Positions 28,131-38,214 of a stretch of 64,000 nt of DNA are shown piece by piece. How positions within the stretch are numbered: position 1 is the first letter of the stretch; each line of letters opens with the position of its first letter. The DNA lies in NCBI RefSeq assembly GCF_008014695.1, contig NZ_VOXE01000001.1:620001-684000 (forward strand), in the 5' to 3' direction. The translations under genes were made by a program, and so were the position numbers. Origin of the DNA: Chryseobacterium sp. (GTDB lineage Bacteria > Bacteroidota > Bacteroidia > Flavobacteriales > Weeksellaceae). The notes below the pieces were generated by a model. It did not search any database and was not told where the DNA came from. It saw only the letters and a list, made by a program, of their open reading frames with translations.

Positions 28131-28190
28131 TTTTTATTAAAAACAAGGTCTGAGTTTAAAATTTCTTCAAAAATTCAAGAAATCCAACTT

Positions 28191-28198
28191 CAAAAATA
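28191..28198 (-). promoter_or_regulatory. lipA promoter, -7 box
   Basis: The minus strand reads TATTTTTG, a TAnnTTTG match 60 bases upstream of lipA, inside the 141-base gap after the ECF sigma gene. Confidence 0.4.
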
Positions 28199-28271
28199 CG
28201 AATAAGATTTGTAGTGACCATCACGGTAATTTAGTTTTTAAAAAACCGGAAGATCGATAAAATGAATGGTA

Positions 28272-28829
28272 TTAGTCTTCAGAATCATTGTGTTTAAGCA
28301 GTTCCGCAAGCACTTTTTTGGCACGCATAATCCTCACTTTTGTGTTGGCAACCGAAATGTGCAGTTCTTCGGCAATTTCTTTGATGCTTTTTTCCTCGAA
28401 AAACCGCAGACGCAGGATATCCTGGTAATTGGTGTCGAGACTTTCGATAACGGTGATGATCTGCTTTTGGTCTTCTTCTGAAATCAGGAGTTCTTCCGGA
28501 GAGCGCGCAAACTGATTTTTAAAATGATCGAAATTATCTGTAGAATCTTCGTTCTCACGCGATTTTTTGCGCCAGTAATCGATGACAGAATTCTGTGCAA
28601 TCGTCAAAATCCATGTTTTAAACTGAAAATTAGGATCAAAAAGGTCGAGTTTGGCAAGCACTTTCGAAAATACCGATACTGTGATTTCATCGGCCACATT
28701 TTCATCCTGAACTTTTTTCATCACAAAGCTGAACACCTCTACCCAAAAGGAATTGATGAGTTTGGTCTGTGCTTTTTGGTCCTTTTTTTTAGCCAGATCG
28801 ATGAGCAGTAAAATGTCCTCTTTGTTCAT
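28272..28829 (-). CDS. ECF-type RNA polymerase sigma factor
   Basis: 185 residues with sigma region 2 (about 15-90, including ADEITVSVFSKVLAKLDLFDPNFQFKTWILTIAQN and DYWRKKSRE) and region 4 (about 125-180, IESLDTNYQDILRLRFFEEKSIKEIAEELHISVANTKVRIMRAKKVL, residue pieces only). Regions 1 and 3 are absent, as in extracytoplasmic-function sigmas. No anti-sigma gene is next to it: the downstream 141 bases are empty and lipA follows. Its -7 box ends 8 bases from the ATG, so the mRNA may have almost no leader. Confidence 0.88.
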   Translation of the reverse strand: MNKEDILLLIDLAKKKDQKAQTKLINSFWVEVFSFVMKKVQDENVADEITVSVFSKVLAKLDLFDPNFQFKTWILTIAQNSVIDYWRKKSRENEDSTDNFDHFKNQFARSPEELLISEEDQKQIITVIESLDTNYQDILRLRFFEEKSIKEIAEELHISVANTKVRIMRAKKVLAELLKHNDSED

Positions 28830-28837
28830 TCAGACAG

Positions 28838-28845
28838 CAAAGGTA
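28838..28845 (-). promoter_or_regulatory. ECF sigma gene promoter, -7 box next to start
   Basis: The minus strand reads TACCTTTG, perfect for TAnnTTTG, with only 8 bases before the ATG. A start site 5-7 bases past the box would leave a leader of a few bases. Confidence 0.5.
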
Positions 28846-28884
28846 AGTTTTTTGGAAGAGATTATAAATGCGGGCAAAAGCGAA

Positions 28885-28922
28885 TAAAAAATCCTGCCTT
28901 TTATGCAAAGACAGGATTTTTA
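28885..28922 (-). terminator. Terminator of atpD-atpC operon
   Basis: AAAAATCCTG/CAGGATTTTT, about 10 bp with a 15-base loop, lies 16 bases past the atpC stop and ends in T on the minus strand. Confidence 0.75.
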
Positions 28923-28937
28923 TGATTTTAAAAGTCC

Positions 28938-29219
28938 TTATTCTGCCAGAATAATTCCTTTATTGTTGTTGAATTCAATCACTCCGCTTTTCACAGCGAA
29001 AGAAAATACGCTTTCTTTTTCGTTCTCTTTCGTGAAATGTTTTGCATAGTTCTCGGCGATCTCGTTTGTGAAAACCCTTACGTTTCCACCAATCAGCGAA
29101 GCCACTATTGCGGCGTGGTCTTTCATGATATGGAAATCACCGTTTTTTCCGGGAAGCAGTACTGAACTTACTTCACCTTCAAAAACCACAAATTCCGGAG
29201 TTAAAATTTTTATATTCAT
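28938..29219 (-). CDS. atpC: ATP synthase epsilon subunit, short form
   Basis: The epsilon subunit sits on the central stalk of F1. This one has 93 residues, against about 130-140 in Escherichia coli. The N-terminal beta-sandwich is there (LTPEFVVFEGEVSSVLLPGKNGDFHIMKDHAAIVASL) and ends soon after FAVKSGVIEFNNNKGIILAE, so the C-terminal two-helix regulatory domain is missing. Short epsilon subunits are usual in Bacteroidota. It follows atpD by 79 bases that carry a repeat-rich hairpin. Confidence 0.92.
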   Translation of the reverse strand: MNIKILTPEFVVFEGEVSSVLLPGKNGDFHIMKDHAAIVASLIGGNVRVFTNEIAENYAKHFTKENEKESVFSFAVKSGVIEFNNNKGIILAE

Positions 29220-29238
29220 TTTTTTAGATTTAAAGATG

Positions 29239-29277
29239 TCAGATTTCAGATTTCAGACATTAAAGTCTCATGTCTGA
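29239..29277. repeat. TCAGATTT direct repeats and hairpin between atpD and atpC
   Basis: GTCAGATTTCAGATTTCAGA (29239-29257) contains a heptamer repeat, and TCAGACAT (29253-29260) pairs with ATGTCTGA (29270-29277) around a 9-base loop. It sits inside an operon, so it would be transcribed. Confidence 0.7.
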
Positions 29278-29298
29278 ACTCTTCTATCTTGTGTCTAA

Positions 29299-30858
<1,560 letters not shown>

Positions 30859-30889
30859 TTGCTTAAAAAGAAGATTTTTATCATATTTG
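30859..30889 (+). promoter_or_regulatory. ribF promoter, sharing CAATTG with atpD promoter
   Basis: TTG (30859-30861), a 20-base spacer and CATATTTG (30882-30889), one base off consensus. The two divergent -33 elements together make the palindrome CAATTG at 30856-30861. Confidence 0.7.
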
Positions 30890-30908
30890 CACCACAAAAT
30901 TTCTTCTC

Positions 30909-31829
30909 TTGAAAATCATCCAGAATTTCACCGATTACCACGAAAAAACACCTTTGGCATTATCCATCGGAATGTTCGACGGTGTTCATCTTGGGCATCA
31001 AAGCATTATCCGGAAACTGAATGCCATTTCGGAAAAGAAAAATCTGGAATCCGCGGTACTTACCTTCTGGCCGCACCCGAGAACGATTTTTAATCCGAAC
31101 GATGATCTGAAATTGCTCAACACGCTGGACGAAAAAACCTATCTGCTCCAAAAAAACGGCATCCGTCACTTATTTTTAAAGGAATTTGATGAAGCTTTCA
31201 GAAACCTGAACGGTGAAGAATTTGTAAGGCAGATTCTGGTAAAAAAACTGAATGTGAAACATCTTATTGTTGGTTACGACCACACTTTTGGGAAAAACAA
31301 GAGCGGCGATTTCAGTTTATTGCGAAAAATGTCGGATGAATGTGGCTTCAAAGTGGAACAGGTTGAAGCCGTAGATTTTCATGAGAAACACATCAGTTCC
31401 ACCCAAATCAGAAATGCTTTGGCAGTAGGAAATGTAAAAGAAGCCAACGAAATGCTTGGTTATATTTATTCCGTATCCGGAAAGGTGATAGACGGAAAAA
31501 AAATCGGCAGAACCATTGGCTATCCAACCGCCAATATTTCATCGGATCCGCTGAAACTTTTGCCGAAGAAAGGGGCTTACATCGTAGAGGTTTTTGTAAA
31601 AAACCGGAAATACAAAGGCATGCTGAGCATCGGAACGAACCCCACTGTTAATGGAAATTCACTTTCTACAGAAGTTTATATTCTGGATTTTAATGAGGAC
31701 ATTTACGGCGAAGAGATTTCCGTGAACTTTCGTGATTTCCTTCACGAAGAAATAAAATTTGAAAATATTGAAAAACTCATTGAAAGACTGGATGAAGATA
31801 AAAAACTCACCGATAATTTCATTTTTTAG
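30909..31829 (+). CDS. ribF: Bifunctional riboflavin kinase / FAD synthetase, TTG start
   Basis: RibF phosphorylates riboflavin to FMN and adenylates FMN to FAD. 306 residues: the N-terminal nucleotidyltransferase domain has GMFDGVHLGHQSII (HxGH motif) and ISSTQIRNAL; the C-terminal riboflavin kinase domain has GRTIGYPTANI (with the PTAN motif) and GMLSIGTNPTVNG. I use the TTG at 30909 because no in-frame ATG lies between the promoter and the conserved GMFDGVHLG; the first internal ATG is too late. The gene overlaps the convergent MmcQ-like gene by 4 bases. Confidence 0.93.
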   Translation: MKIIQNFTDYHEKTPLALSIGMFDGVHLGHQSIIRKLNAISEKKNLESAVLTFWPHPRTIFNPNDDLKLLNTLDEKTYLLQKNGIRHLFLKEFDEAFRNLNGEEFVRQILVKKLNVKHLIVGYDHTFGKNKSGDFSLLRKMSDECGFKVEQVEAVDFHEKHISSTQIRNALAVGNVKEANEMLGYIYSVSGKVIDGKKIGRTIGYPTANISSDPLKLLPKKGAYIVEVFVKNRKYKGMLSIGTNPTVNGNSLSTEVYILDFNEDIYGEEISVNFRDFLHEEIKFENIEKLIERLDEDKKLTDNFIF

Positions 31830-32179
31830 GAGCTCGAAACCTCTTCCCTTTTCTTTTTCGTCAGAGAATTGAAAATCAGTTCATAGGACTGATCGATTAA
31901 TTTCAGGATCAACTCTTTCCTTAAACCTTCGCACACTACCGAATTCCAGTGCGTTTTGTTCATGTGATAAGCTCCGCTGATTTGTGGATGCTTCGCACGA
32001 AGTTCCTCGCTCCATTCCGGGTCAGTTTTTACGGCGATGGTAAGCGGCTGGTTTTCAAGCGGAATCAGCAAAAACATTTTCCCGCCGACTTTCAGAACAA
32101 GTGTTTCCTTGTCGAAGGGAAAAGTCTCTTCAACGGCTCTTTTTGTATGGCAATATTCCAAGATTTCTTCAACAGTCAT
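31826..32179 (-). CDS. MmcQ/YjbR family protein
   Basis: 117 residues of the MmcQ/YjbR (CyaY-like fold) family: VEEILEYCHTKRAVEETFPFDKETLVLKVGGKMFLLI, then ISGAYHMNKTHWNSVVCEGL (residue pieces only). Members are small, often called DNA-binding, with little proof of function. Its start codon lies one base after the stop of the upstream 1249-residue gene, so the two are probably translated from one mRNA. Confidence 0.85.
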   Translation of the reverse strand: MTVEEILEYCHTKRAVEETFPFDKETLVLKVGGKMFLLIPLENQPLTIAVKTDPEWSEELRAKHPQISGAYHMNKTHWNSVVCEGLRKELILKLIDQSYELIFNSLTKKKREEVSSS

Positions 32180-32180
32180 A

Positions 32181-35100
32181 TCAATCGGTTTTATAGCCCA
32201 GAACCTGATTTTCAGCAGTCATTATTTTCTCCACAAACAACTTAAAAGCAGGATAATCCTTCACTGAAATATTTTCCCACGGTGTAGAGGCTTTTCTGGT
32301 AACCTTAAGGAGATTAGGAGCAGCCCGATCAAAGTGTATAGCATATTTGAAATTTTTGAATTCGAAACTTTCAGATTTAGGAATCTCAATGAATTTATAG
32401 TTATCAGGAAGAATGAAATTCACCTCTTCATCATAAAAATTCTGATTTTCATACGTTGTGTATTGAATATCCGAAGTCCTGTTTTCAACAGCAATAATTT
32501 CTTTGGTGAAAGGTTTCGTTACAAAAGGAATTTTGACAATATGCATATTTCCTAACAATTGCGAAGTATCATTCATCTTATAATTTACTTCAAAAGCGAT
32601 TGGATTTGCGGTTAGATCTCTGCCCGAGATGAGCTTCACCGAATTTACCTTTACAATGCCGTTTACCACATTTCCGAATGTTTCTTCGAAATGATTTTTC
32701 ATTTCCTCGTCAGTCTTTTCTTCTGTAAAAAATTCGTTGTAGAAAGACTTTGATGCACTCTGTATATACTGAACAGTTCGGTAACGCTTATCAGCATCTT
32801 TAAAATCAGCCTGGGTAACTGTTTTAAGGATATTCGGGAGGTTATTTTCGCCTGGAAGATCAAAAATTTCGGAATTTGTATTCAGCGATTTATCATGGTT
32901 GATGACAAGGCCTTTTGCATGGTAATTACCTTTAACAAGAGAATTAAAAGGAAGATATTTATCCGTCATTTCCAGGTAGAATATTTTTCCGTCTAAATTC
33001 GCCTGCACAATGCAGTGGTTAAAGTTGAAGTTGGGCAATAAAAGATTGCTATCACTAAAATTGTTGGTCTTTACCAATACAAGATTTGATTTTAAGCCTG
33101 CCTGTTTCCCCAGCACAACAAATAAAGTGGAAATATCTTTACAGTCTCCGAGTTTTGTGACAAGCGTTTTGGACGGTTTCTGAGGAATGTAGCCGCTTTG
33201 CCTGAAATTCACAGAACTGTAACTTATATTTTTTTCAATATAATTGTATATTTTTTGAGCTTTTTCTAAATCTGAAATTCCATTTGTTCCGGAAGGGAAG
33301 ATGGTTTTGAAAACCTTGTCCACAGTAGTGTCATAAACCATACTTTTCTTTGTAAGATCAGCATACCAATCCGCAATTTCTTTCCAGGATTTAATTGTAT
33401 TAACGGTAACTGATGTTGACTGCTCATTAAATCCAACACTGAACGCTTCGTCAAGGTTAAGTTCTTTTATGTTGGTCATTCGCCATGTCTCAAATATTTT
33501 TCCGCCGGCTTTTTTCACGACTGAGGGAATCGTGCCGTTGTTTGCTTTAGACTGATACGGCATGTTTTCGGGAGTAATCACCGTAAAAACAGATTCTACC
33601 ACCGGGTAGGAAGATGCGAAGTAAGATGTGAGATTAAAATCTTTATAAAAACGTCCGGATGAACTTTCGATGCCTTCACTCTGAATGGTAATAACATCTC
33701 CTACTTCGATATTGGTAAAAACTGCCTGGTCGTAAGATTTTTCGCCCGGAACAATACTTCCGTTGCGTTTCGTAATTTCTGCCTTAATGATGTTGGTGCC
33801 ATTGCTGTAATATTCCTTCATTTCATCAACTCCTTTTGCAGAAGTAATTTCAAAAACATAGGTACTTCGTGTTTTATAACCGCCTTCAGGAAAAACGTTT
33901 ACAATATACTCGTCTAAAAGGGTGGTTACACCTTTACTCCCTTTAAGGTTTGTATTCCTTCTTTCCGAAATTATAGTGGAAAAATCTTTGATTCCGGCTT
34001 TTACAATTTCATCTTCTCTGTTCTGCAAATCCCGCTGCAGCTTTATTATAGCTGTATAAGCCGAATTATGAGACAAAACTTCGGATGCAAGTTTCAAAGC
34101 TTCATCTTTCCGGTTTTGTTTGGCAAAAAGATCGGCTTTCATGGCTAAAATGTTATAGGAGTACGGAAAATTATCCAAAGCCATGTTTAGTTGGTTTAAA
34201 ATTTCCGGATCTTTCATATTATCTGCCAACACAGACGCAAAGTCTGATCTGAATAAATTTAGATTGGGATACTTGGTGATATAGTCTAAATAAAGTTTTT
34301 TGCTTTCCTCGTTCTTGCCTGCATTTTTATACAGGTTAGCCAAACGGTACATTACGGTAATATTGGTTTTTTTTGCAAGAAAATCTTCAAAACTTTTCAT
34401 GATTAATGTCTGATCCACTCTGTCAACAAACTCCATAGGAGCTACCACAGGAAACATACTTTCATTATTATACGTTTTTTCCTTGAAAATTTTTACATAT
34501 TTCAGTACCTCCGGAAAATCTCTTTTTTTTGCCGCAGCTATTGCAGTATACAGATCTGCAAAAAAATCTGCTTTGGTCTTTCTAAGCTTTGCTGCCTCTG
34601 TCTCTAAATCCGAAACACTCGCATTCTCAATCCAGTCTTCCTCACCAAATTTCAGAATTGGAATGATGTAATTGTCTGGATCATCGGTCTGAATGCTTTT
34701 TGTGTTTTGCGCCCTCTTTGCCGTATCCCTGGTTTCCAGATAATACTTGCCTAACAGCATGCGAAGCATTGTAGATGTAGGATATTTTTTCAGCAGTTCT
34801 TCCGTGACCTCTTTGGCCTGATCAAACTGGCTATTAGCCAAATATCCGGATGCCAGCAAAAATTTATAAAAAGGTTTGTCGGGATTCTGTAAGATTTTGC
34901 CAGTCAGAAAACTTTCAAAACGCAAAGGTTTTTCAATCGCTGCAAGTTCCTTAACACTGCTTTGGTTGTATGGTTGATAGGTGTCGTAATATTTAAGGTC
35001 CTTAATTTTATCATATTTTTCATTAAACAAAACGCCCATAAACGCAGTATCATGGTTCATTGCCATTTTTAAAAGAAGCCGGTTCATTCCCTTTGGCAGG

Positions 35101-35930
35101 AAAAATTCCACGGTGTGGGTTCCCGGATTTGTATAACCATCTTTTGTAGTGGAAAGAATTTCCTGATCATTCACAAACACTTTGTATTCTGTATTGACAT
35201 TCATTTCCAGCAGGACTCTTCGTCCTTCTGGATTATCCACAAAACTTTGCGCATAAACGATTCCACTCCCGTATTCACTTTCATTCGAAAGAAATTCAAA
35301 TCCCTCAGTTGGATTGTATGAAGGATTGTACCACCCCACTTTACCGTAACTGTTTGCATTAAATAATTTATCGTTTTTTGCATACGTTTCGGGTTCATAT
35401 TCAATGTCAATTCCACTGCCATTCAAGTTTTCAAATACGCCAGCCCGTTGCCATTTTTTAATCCGGTTCAGTTTTTCTAAATAATTTTTAACCTCATTAT
35501 CATTTTTCAGATTTTTTTCCAAAACTGCTTTGAATGAAAGTACGAAATTCTGATCCTGAAACTGCGGTGAAGAAGCCAAAAGATCGATTTTTTTATAAGT
35601 AAGGTCATCAATACCGTAATCTTTAATATCTCCTATTACAAACCTTCTGTGCGACATCGGAAAAAGATAATTTGCATCTTCATGAAGGTTGAGGAAATTT
35701 TTCAGGAAGGTTTCATCAAAATTATACTCTCCCAATTCCTCATCAATTAATGCATCAAGTAGAAGAAGTTCATAGTTTGAAGTTTTTTTTTCGGCAAAAC
35801 TTTTGTCGAAAAGAAGTCTGGCTTCCTGCCTTTTATTATTGAAAAGCAGATCCCATGTTTTATCCTCGGATGACTGGGCAAAAGCAAATAGACAGAAAAA
35901 AGTGAATGCAAGCAGTAGAATTTTTTTCAT
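32181..35930 (-). CDS. DUF3857 / transglutaminase-like exported protein
   Basis: A 1249-residue protein with signal peptide (MKKILLLAFTFFCLFAFAQ). The N-terminal half (about 30-620) is mainly TPR-like helices with a beta-rich insert near 190-290. A DUF3857 beta domain follows (about 640-800), then a transglutaminase-like domain with the catalytic Cys in TKLGDCKDISTLF, His in NFNHCIV and Asp in EMTDKYLPF, and a C-terminal beta domain. The triad looks complete, so it may act as a cysteine protease or cross-linking enzyme in the periplasm. The substrate is unknown. Such proteins are common in Bacteroidota; this one is longer than most owing to the TPR half. Confidence 0.85.
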   Translation of the reverse strand: MKKILLLAFTFFCLFAFAQSSEDKTWDLLFNNKRQEARLLFDKSFAEKKTSNYELLLLDALIDEELGEYNFDETFLKNFLNLHEDANYLFPMSHRRFVIGDIKDYGIDDLTYKKIDLLASSPQFQDQNFVLSFKAVLEKNLKNDNEVKNYLEKLNRIKKWQRAGVFENLNGSGIDIEYEPETYAKNDKLFNANSYGKVGWYNPSYNPTEGFEFLSNESEYGSGIVYAQSFVDNPEGRRVLLEMNVNTEYKVFVNDQEILSTTKDGYTNPGTHTVEFFLPKGMNRLLLKMAMNHDTAFMGVLFNEKYDKIKDLKYYDTYQPYNQSSVKELAAIEKPLRFESFLTGKILQNPDKPFYKFLLASGYLANSQFDQAKEVTEELLKKYPTSTMLRMLLGKYYLETRDTAKRAQNTKSIQTDDPDNYIIPILKFGEEDWIENASVSDLETEAAKLRKTKADFFADLYTAIAAAKKRDFPEVLKYVKIFKEKTYNNESMFPVVAPMEFVDRVDQTLIMKSFEDFLAKKTNITVMYRLANLYKNAGKNEESKKLYLDYITKYPNLNLFRSDFASVLADNMKDPEILNQLNMALDNFPYSYNILAMKADLFAKQNRKDEALKLASEVLSHNSAYTAIIKLQRDLQNREDEIVKAGIKDFSTIISERRNTNLKGSKGVTTLLDEYIVNVFPEGGYKTRSTYVFEITSAKGVDEMKEYYSNGTNIIKAEITKRNGSIVPGEKSYDQAVFTNIEVGDVITIQSEGIESSSGRFYKDFNLTSYFASSYPVVESVFTVITPENMPYQSKANNGTIPSVVKKAGGKIFETWRMTNIKELNLDEAFSVGFNEQSTSVTVNTIKSWKEIADWYADLTKKSMVYDTTVDKVFKTIFPSGTNGISDLEKAQKIYNYIEKNISYSSVNFRQSGYIPQKPSKTLVTKLGDCKDISTLFVVLGKQAGLKSNLVLVKTNNFSDSNLLLPNFNFNHCIVQANLDGKIFYLEMTDKYLPFNSLVKGNYHAKGLVINHDKSLNTNSEIFDLPGENNLPNILKTVTQADFKDADKRYRTVQYIQSASKSFYNEFFTEEKTDEEMKNHFEETFGNVVNGIVKVNSVKLISGRDLTANPIAFEVNYKMNDTSQLLGNMHIVKIPFVTKPFTKEIIAVENRTSDIQYTTYENQNFYDEEVNFILPDNYKFIEIPKSESFEFKNFKYAIHFDRAAPNLLKVTRKASTPWENISVKDYPAFKLFVEKIMTAENQVLGYKTD

Positions 35931-36044
35931 GAAACACTGAATTAGGTAGAGATTAATAATTCTATACTATGTTTTTTATTTTTCATAAATTTAAAACTAA
36001 TTTTCAAAGCCACAAGACGTAAGTTAATTCACACAAAATAAATA

Positions 36045-36701
36045 ATGAAGGCACTTGTAATCGGCGCCACCGGCGCCACCGGAAAAGATTTGGTAGCACA
36101 GCTTCTGAACGACAGTGATTTTGATGAAGTGGATGTTTTTGTCCGCAAGCCATTGAAGATCACGAATTCAAAACTTAAAAGCCATATCGTCAACTTTGAA
36201 AAACCAGACGAATGGAAAGATCTGATAAAAGGAGATGTTGCATTTTCCTGTCTCGGAACTACTCTGAAAGATGCCGGTAGCAAGGAAGCCCAGCGAAAAG
36301 TCGATTTTGATTATCAGTATAATTTCGCAAAAGCAGCAAAGGAAAATGATGTTGAAGATTATGTGTTGGTTTCTGCTTACGGCGCCAGTCCAAATTCCAA
36401 AATTTTCTATTCGAGGATGAAAGGAGAACTTGAGCAGGCGGTAAAAGAGCTCCGGTTTAAAAAAATTACGATTTTCAGTCCCGGAATGCTTGAAAGAAAC
36501 GATACCGAAAGAACCGGTGAGGTCTTAGGCGGAAAAATTATCAAATTTGCGAACAGATTAGGATTGTTTGAACAGCAGAAGCCTTTACCCACATCAGTTC
36601 TGGCTAAAGCCATGGTGAATTCCTCAAAAATAAAATCCTATGGATATTCCAAAATCAAACTCGGTAATATTTTCAGTTTTGCAGAAAAAGGTGATAATTA
36701 A
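36045..36701 (+). CDS. NAD(P)-binding atypical SDR, HTATIP2-like
   Basis: 218 residues with an N-terminal Rossmann motif VIGATGATGKDLV (5-17), FSCLGTTLKDAGS, and a YxxxK pair in FYSRMKGELEQAV. The pattern fits the atypical NAD(P)H-binding SDRs related to TIP30/HTATIP2. Substrate unknown. The gene is divergent from the DUF3857 gene and 85 bases before rpoD. Confidence 0.85.
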   Translation: MKALVIGATGATGKDLVAQLLNDSDFDEVDVFVRKPLKITNSKLKSHIVNFEKPDEWKDLIKGDVAFSCLGTTLKDAGSKEAQRKVDFDYQYNFAKAAKENDVEDYVLVSAYGASPNSKIFYSRMKGELEQAVKELRFKKITIFSPGMLERNDTERTGEVLGGKIIKFANRLGLFEQQKPLPTSVLAKAMVNSSKIKSYGYSKIKLGNIFSFAEKGDN

Positions 36702-36758
36702 TTTTTTAAAAAGAAAACTTTGTAACCTTTTACCGTTTGCTGTCGTATAATATAATGC

Positions 36759-36776
36759 AGCCCTTTAAATCGGGCT
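36759..36776 (+). other. Small hairpin in rpoD leader
   Basis: AGCCC (36759-36763) and GGGCT (36772-36776) pair around eight bases, 11 bases before the rpoD start. It may end transcription of the upstream gene or shape the rpoD 5' leader. A box with one extra spacer base (TACCGTTTG at 36731-36739) upstream could be the rpoD -7 element. Confidence 0.35.
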
Positions 36777-36786
36777 TATTTCTTAC

Positions 36787-37653
36787 ATGAGACAGTTAAA
36801 AATTACCAAGCAGGTTACCAACAGGGAGACCGCATCATTAGACAAATATTTGCAGGAAATCGGGAAAGTGGATTTGATTACCGCTGACGAAGAAGTTGAT
36901 TTGGCCCAGAAGATCCGTGCAGGCGATCGTGTCGCTCTTGAAAAACTGATTAAAGCCAACCTCCGTTTCGTGGTTTCTGTTTCTAAACAGTACCAGAATC
37001 AGGGACTTTCATTGCCCGATCTCATCAACGAAGGAAACCTCGGACTGATGAAAGCCGCGAAAAGATACGATGAAACCAGAGGTTTTAAGTTTATTTCTTA
37101 TGCCGTTTGGTGGATCCGTCAGTCGATTTTACAGGCTTTGGCAGAACAGTCCAGAATTGTTAGACTTCCGCTGAACAAAATCGGTTCCATTAATAAAATC
37201 AACAAAGCATACGCTCACCTTGAACAGGAAAACGAAAGACCACCTTCTCCGGAAGAACTGGCCGAAGTTCTGGACATGAGCGAGGAAGATATCAAAGAAT
37301 CGATGAAAAATTCCGGACGCCATTTATCGATGGATGCTCCGCTTGTGGAAGGTGAAGATTCCAATCTATACGACGTTCTGCGTTCCGGTGAATCACCGAG
37401 TCCTGATAAAGATCTGATGCTGGAATCCCTGCAGATTGAAATTGAAAGAGCATTACAGACGCTCACGCCAAGAGAGGCTGATTTGGTTCGCCTCTACTTC
37501 GGACTGAACGGAAAACATCCGATGACGCTGGAAGAAATCGGGGAAACTTTCGACCTGACTAGAGAAAGGGTTCGCCAGATCAAGGAAAAAGCGATTAAAA
37601 GATTGAAACACAATACCCGAAGTAAGATTCTGAAATCTTATTTAGGTAAGTAA
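36787..37653 (+). CDS. rpoD: Primary RNA polymerase sigma factor
   Basis: 288 residues with regions 1.2, 2, 3 and 4 but no region 1.1, the normal form in Bacteroidota. Seen: [26 protein letters not shown] (1.2), [37 protein letters not shown] (2.1-2.4), [17 protein letters not shown] (3), and a region 4 helix-turn-helix [27 protein letters not shown] (pieces). It should recognise the TTG/TAnnTTTG promoters listed in this annotation. A terminator lies 27 bases downstream. Confidence 0.95.
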   Translation: MRQLKITKQVTNRETASLDKYLQEIGKVDLITADEEVDLAQKIRAGDRVALEKLIKANLRFVVSVSKQYQNQGLSLPDLINEGNLGLMKAAKRYDETRGFKFISYAVWWIRQSILQALAEQSRIVRLPLNKIGSINKINKAYAHLEQENERPPSPEELAEVLDMSEEDIKESMKNSGRHLSMDAPLVEGEDSNLYDVLRSGESPSPDKDLMLESLQIEIERALQTLTPREADLVRLYFGLNGKHPMTLEEIGETFDLTRERVRQIKEKAIKRLKHNTRSKILKSYLGK

Positions 37654-37670
37654 TTAAAAAAAATATTATA

Positions 37671-37678
37671 TAAATTTG
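37671..37678 (+). promoter_or_regulatory. -7 box in front of the rpoD terminator
   Basis: TAAATTTG is a perfect -7 match. Transcripts from it would start inside the following terminator hairpin, just before the small membrane-protein gene. Confidence 0.4.
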
Positions 37679-37705
37679 AGCAGGTTTTTTTAAGCCTGCT
37701 TTTTT
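37679..37705 (+). terminator. Terminator after rpoD, abutting the next start codon
   Basis: AGCAGG/CCTGCT, 6 bp with a T-rich 10-base loop, and six T. The next base, 37706, is the A of the following gene's ATG. Confidence 0.75.
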
Positions 37706-38185
37706 ATGGAAAATATTTTAACCGAAATTGCATCATTTAAATTTTCATCAAATTTACAGTTCGTAAGCTCAATTCTTAAAGACAAGGGAATAAGGCATGA
37801 AACGGATTATGAAAAAAATTGTCTCCTTGCGGATATTTCTAATAAAGAAATTATCAAGGAGATAATAAATACCCTCAATATTGATGAAAATGATATCAGT
37901 ATTGAAGATGATACCTTACAAGGCTACCGGGAATGGAATCAAAACATGTACAACCCAGGATATTATACAGGGGGGAAAGTTCCATTTTTTACAATTGACA
38001 CAAATAATTATTTAATGTATGGATTTGTGACTTTAGTTTCCGGTCTTGCATGTTTAATAGAAGTTTTAAATAGCAAAAATTTTTCAAAAACGTTCTTTTG
38101 GATGTCTGTTATTTTAATTTGTGGAATTTCTGGATCAATGTTTTATCAATATTATAAGTTCAAAAGAAAACAAAATAGGAAATAA
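37706..38185 (+). CDS. Hypothetical membrane protein
   Basis: 159 residues, no known family recognised. Residues 1-70 (FKFSSNLQFVSSILKDKGIRHETDYEKN and following) have the shape of a small alpha/beta domain like DUF2007, a guess only. Then comes an acidic linker, and two hydrophobic segments (about 104-120 and 130-148), with a basic C-terminus (KFKRKQNRK) that should be cytoplasmic. Its ATG directly follows the T-run of the rpoD terminator, leaving no room for a ribosome-binding site. It is more AT-rich than its neighbours by eye. Confidence 0.6.
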   Translation: MENILTEIASFKFSSNLQFVSSILKDKGIRHETDYEKNCLLADISNKEIIKEIINTLNIDENDISIEDDTLQGYREWNQNMYNPGYYTGGKVPFFTIDTNNYLMYGFVTLVSGLACLIEVLNSKNFSKTFFWMSVILICGISGSMFYQYYKFKRKQNRK

Positions 38186-38189
38186 ATTT

Positions 38190-38214
38190 AAGGAACTCAA
38201 GAGTTCCTTTTTTT
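38190..38214 (+). terminator. Terminator after membrane-protein gene
   Basis: AAGGAACTC/GAGTTCCTT, 9 bp with a 2-base loop plus T run. It overlaps by two bases the stop codon of the convergent Crp/Fnr gene and may serve both directions. Confidence 0.85.

Noticed and set aside
36063..36081. Direct repeat GGCGCCACC x2
   Set aside because: It encodes GATGAT of the Rossmann loop in the NAD(P)-binding protein and is explained by the protein sequence.
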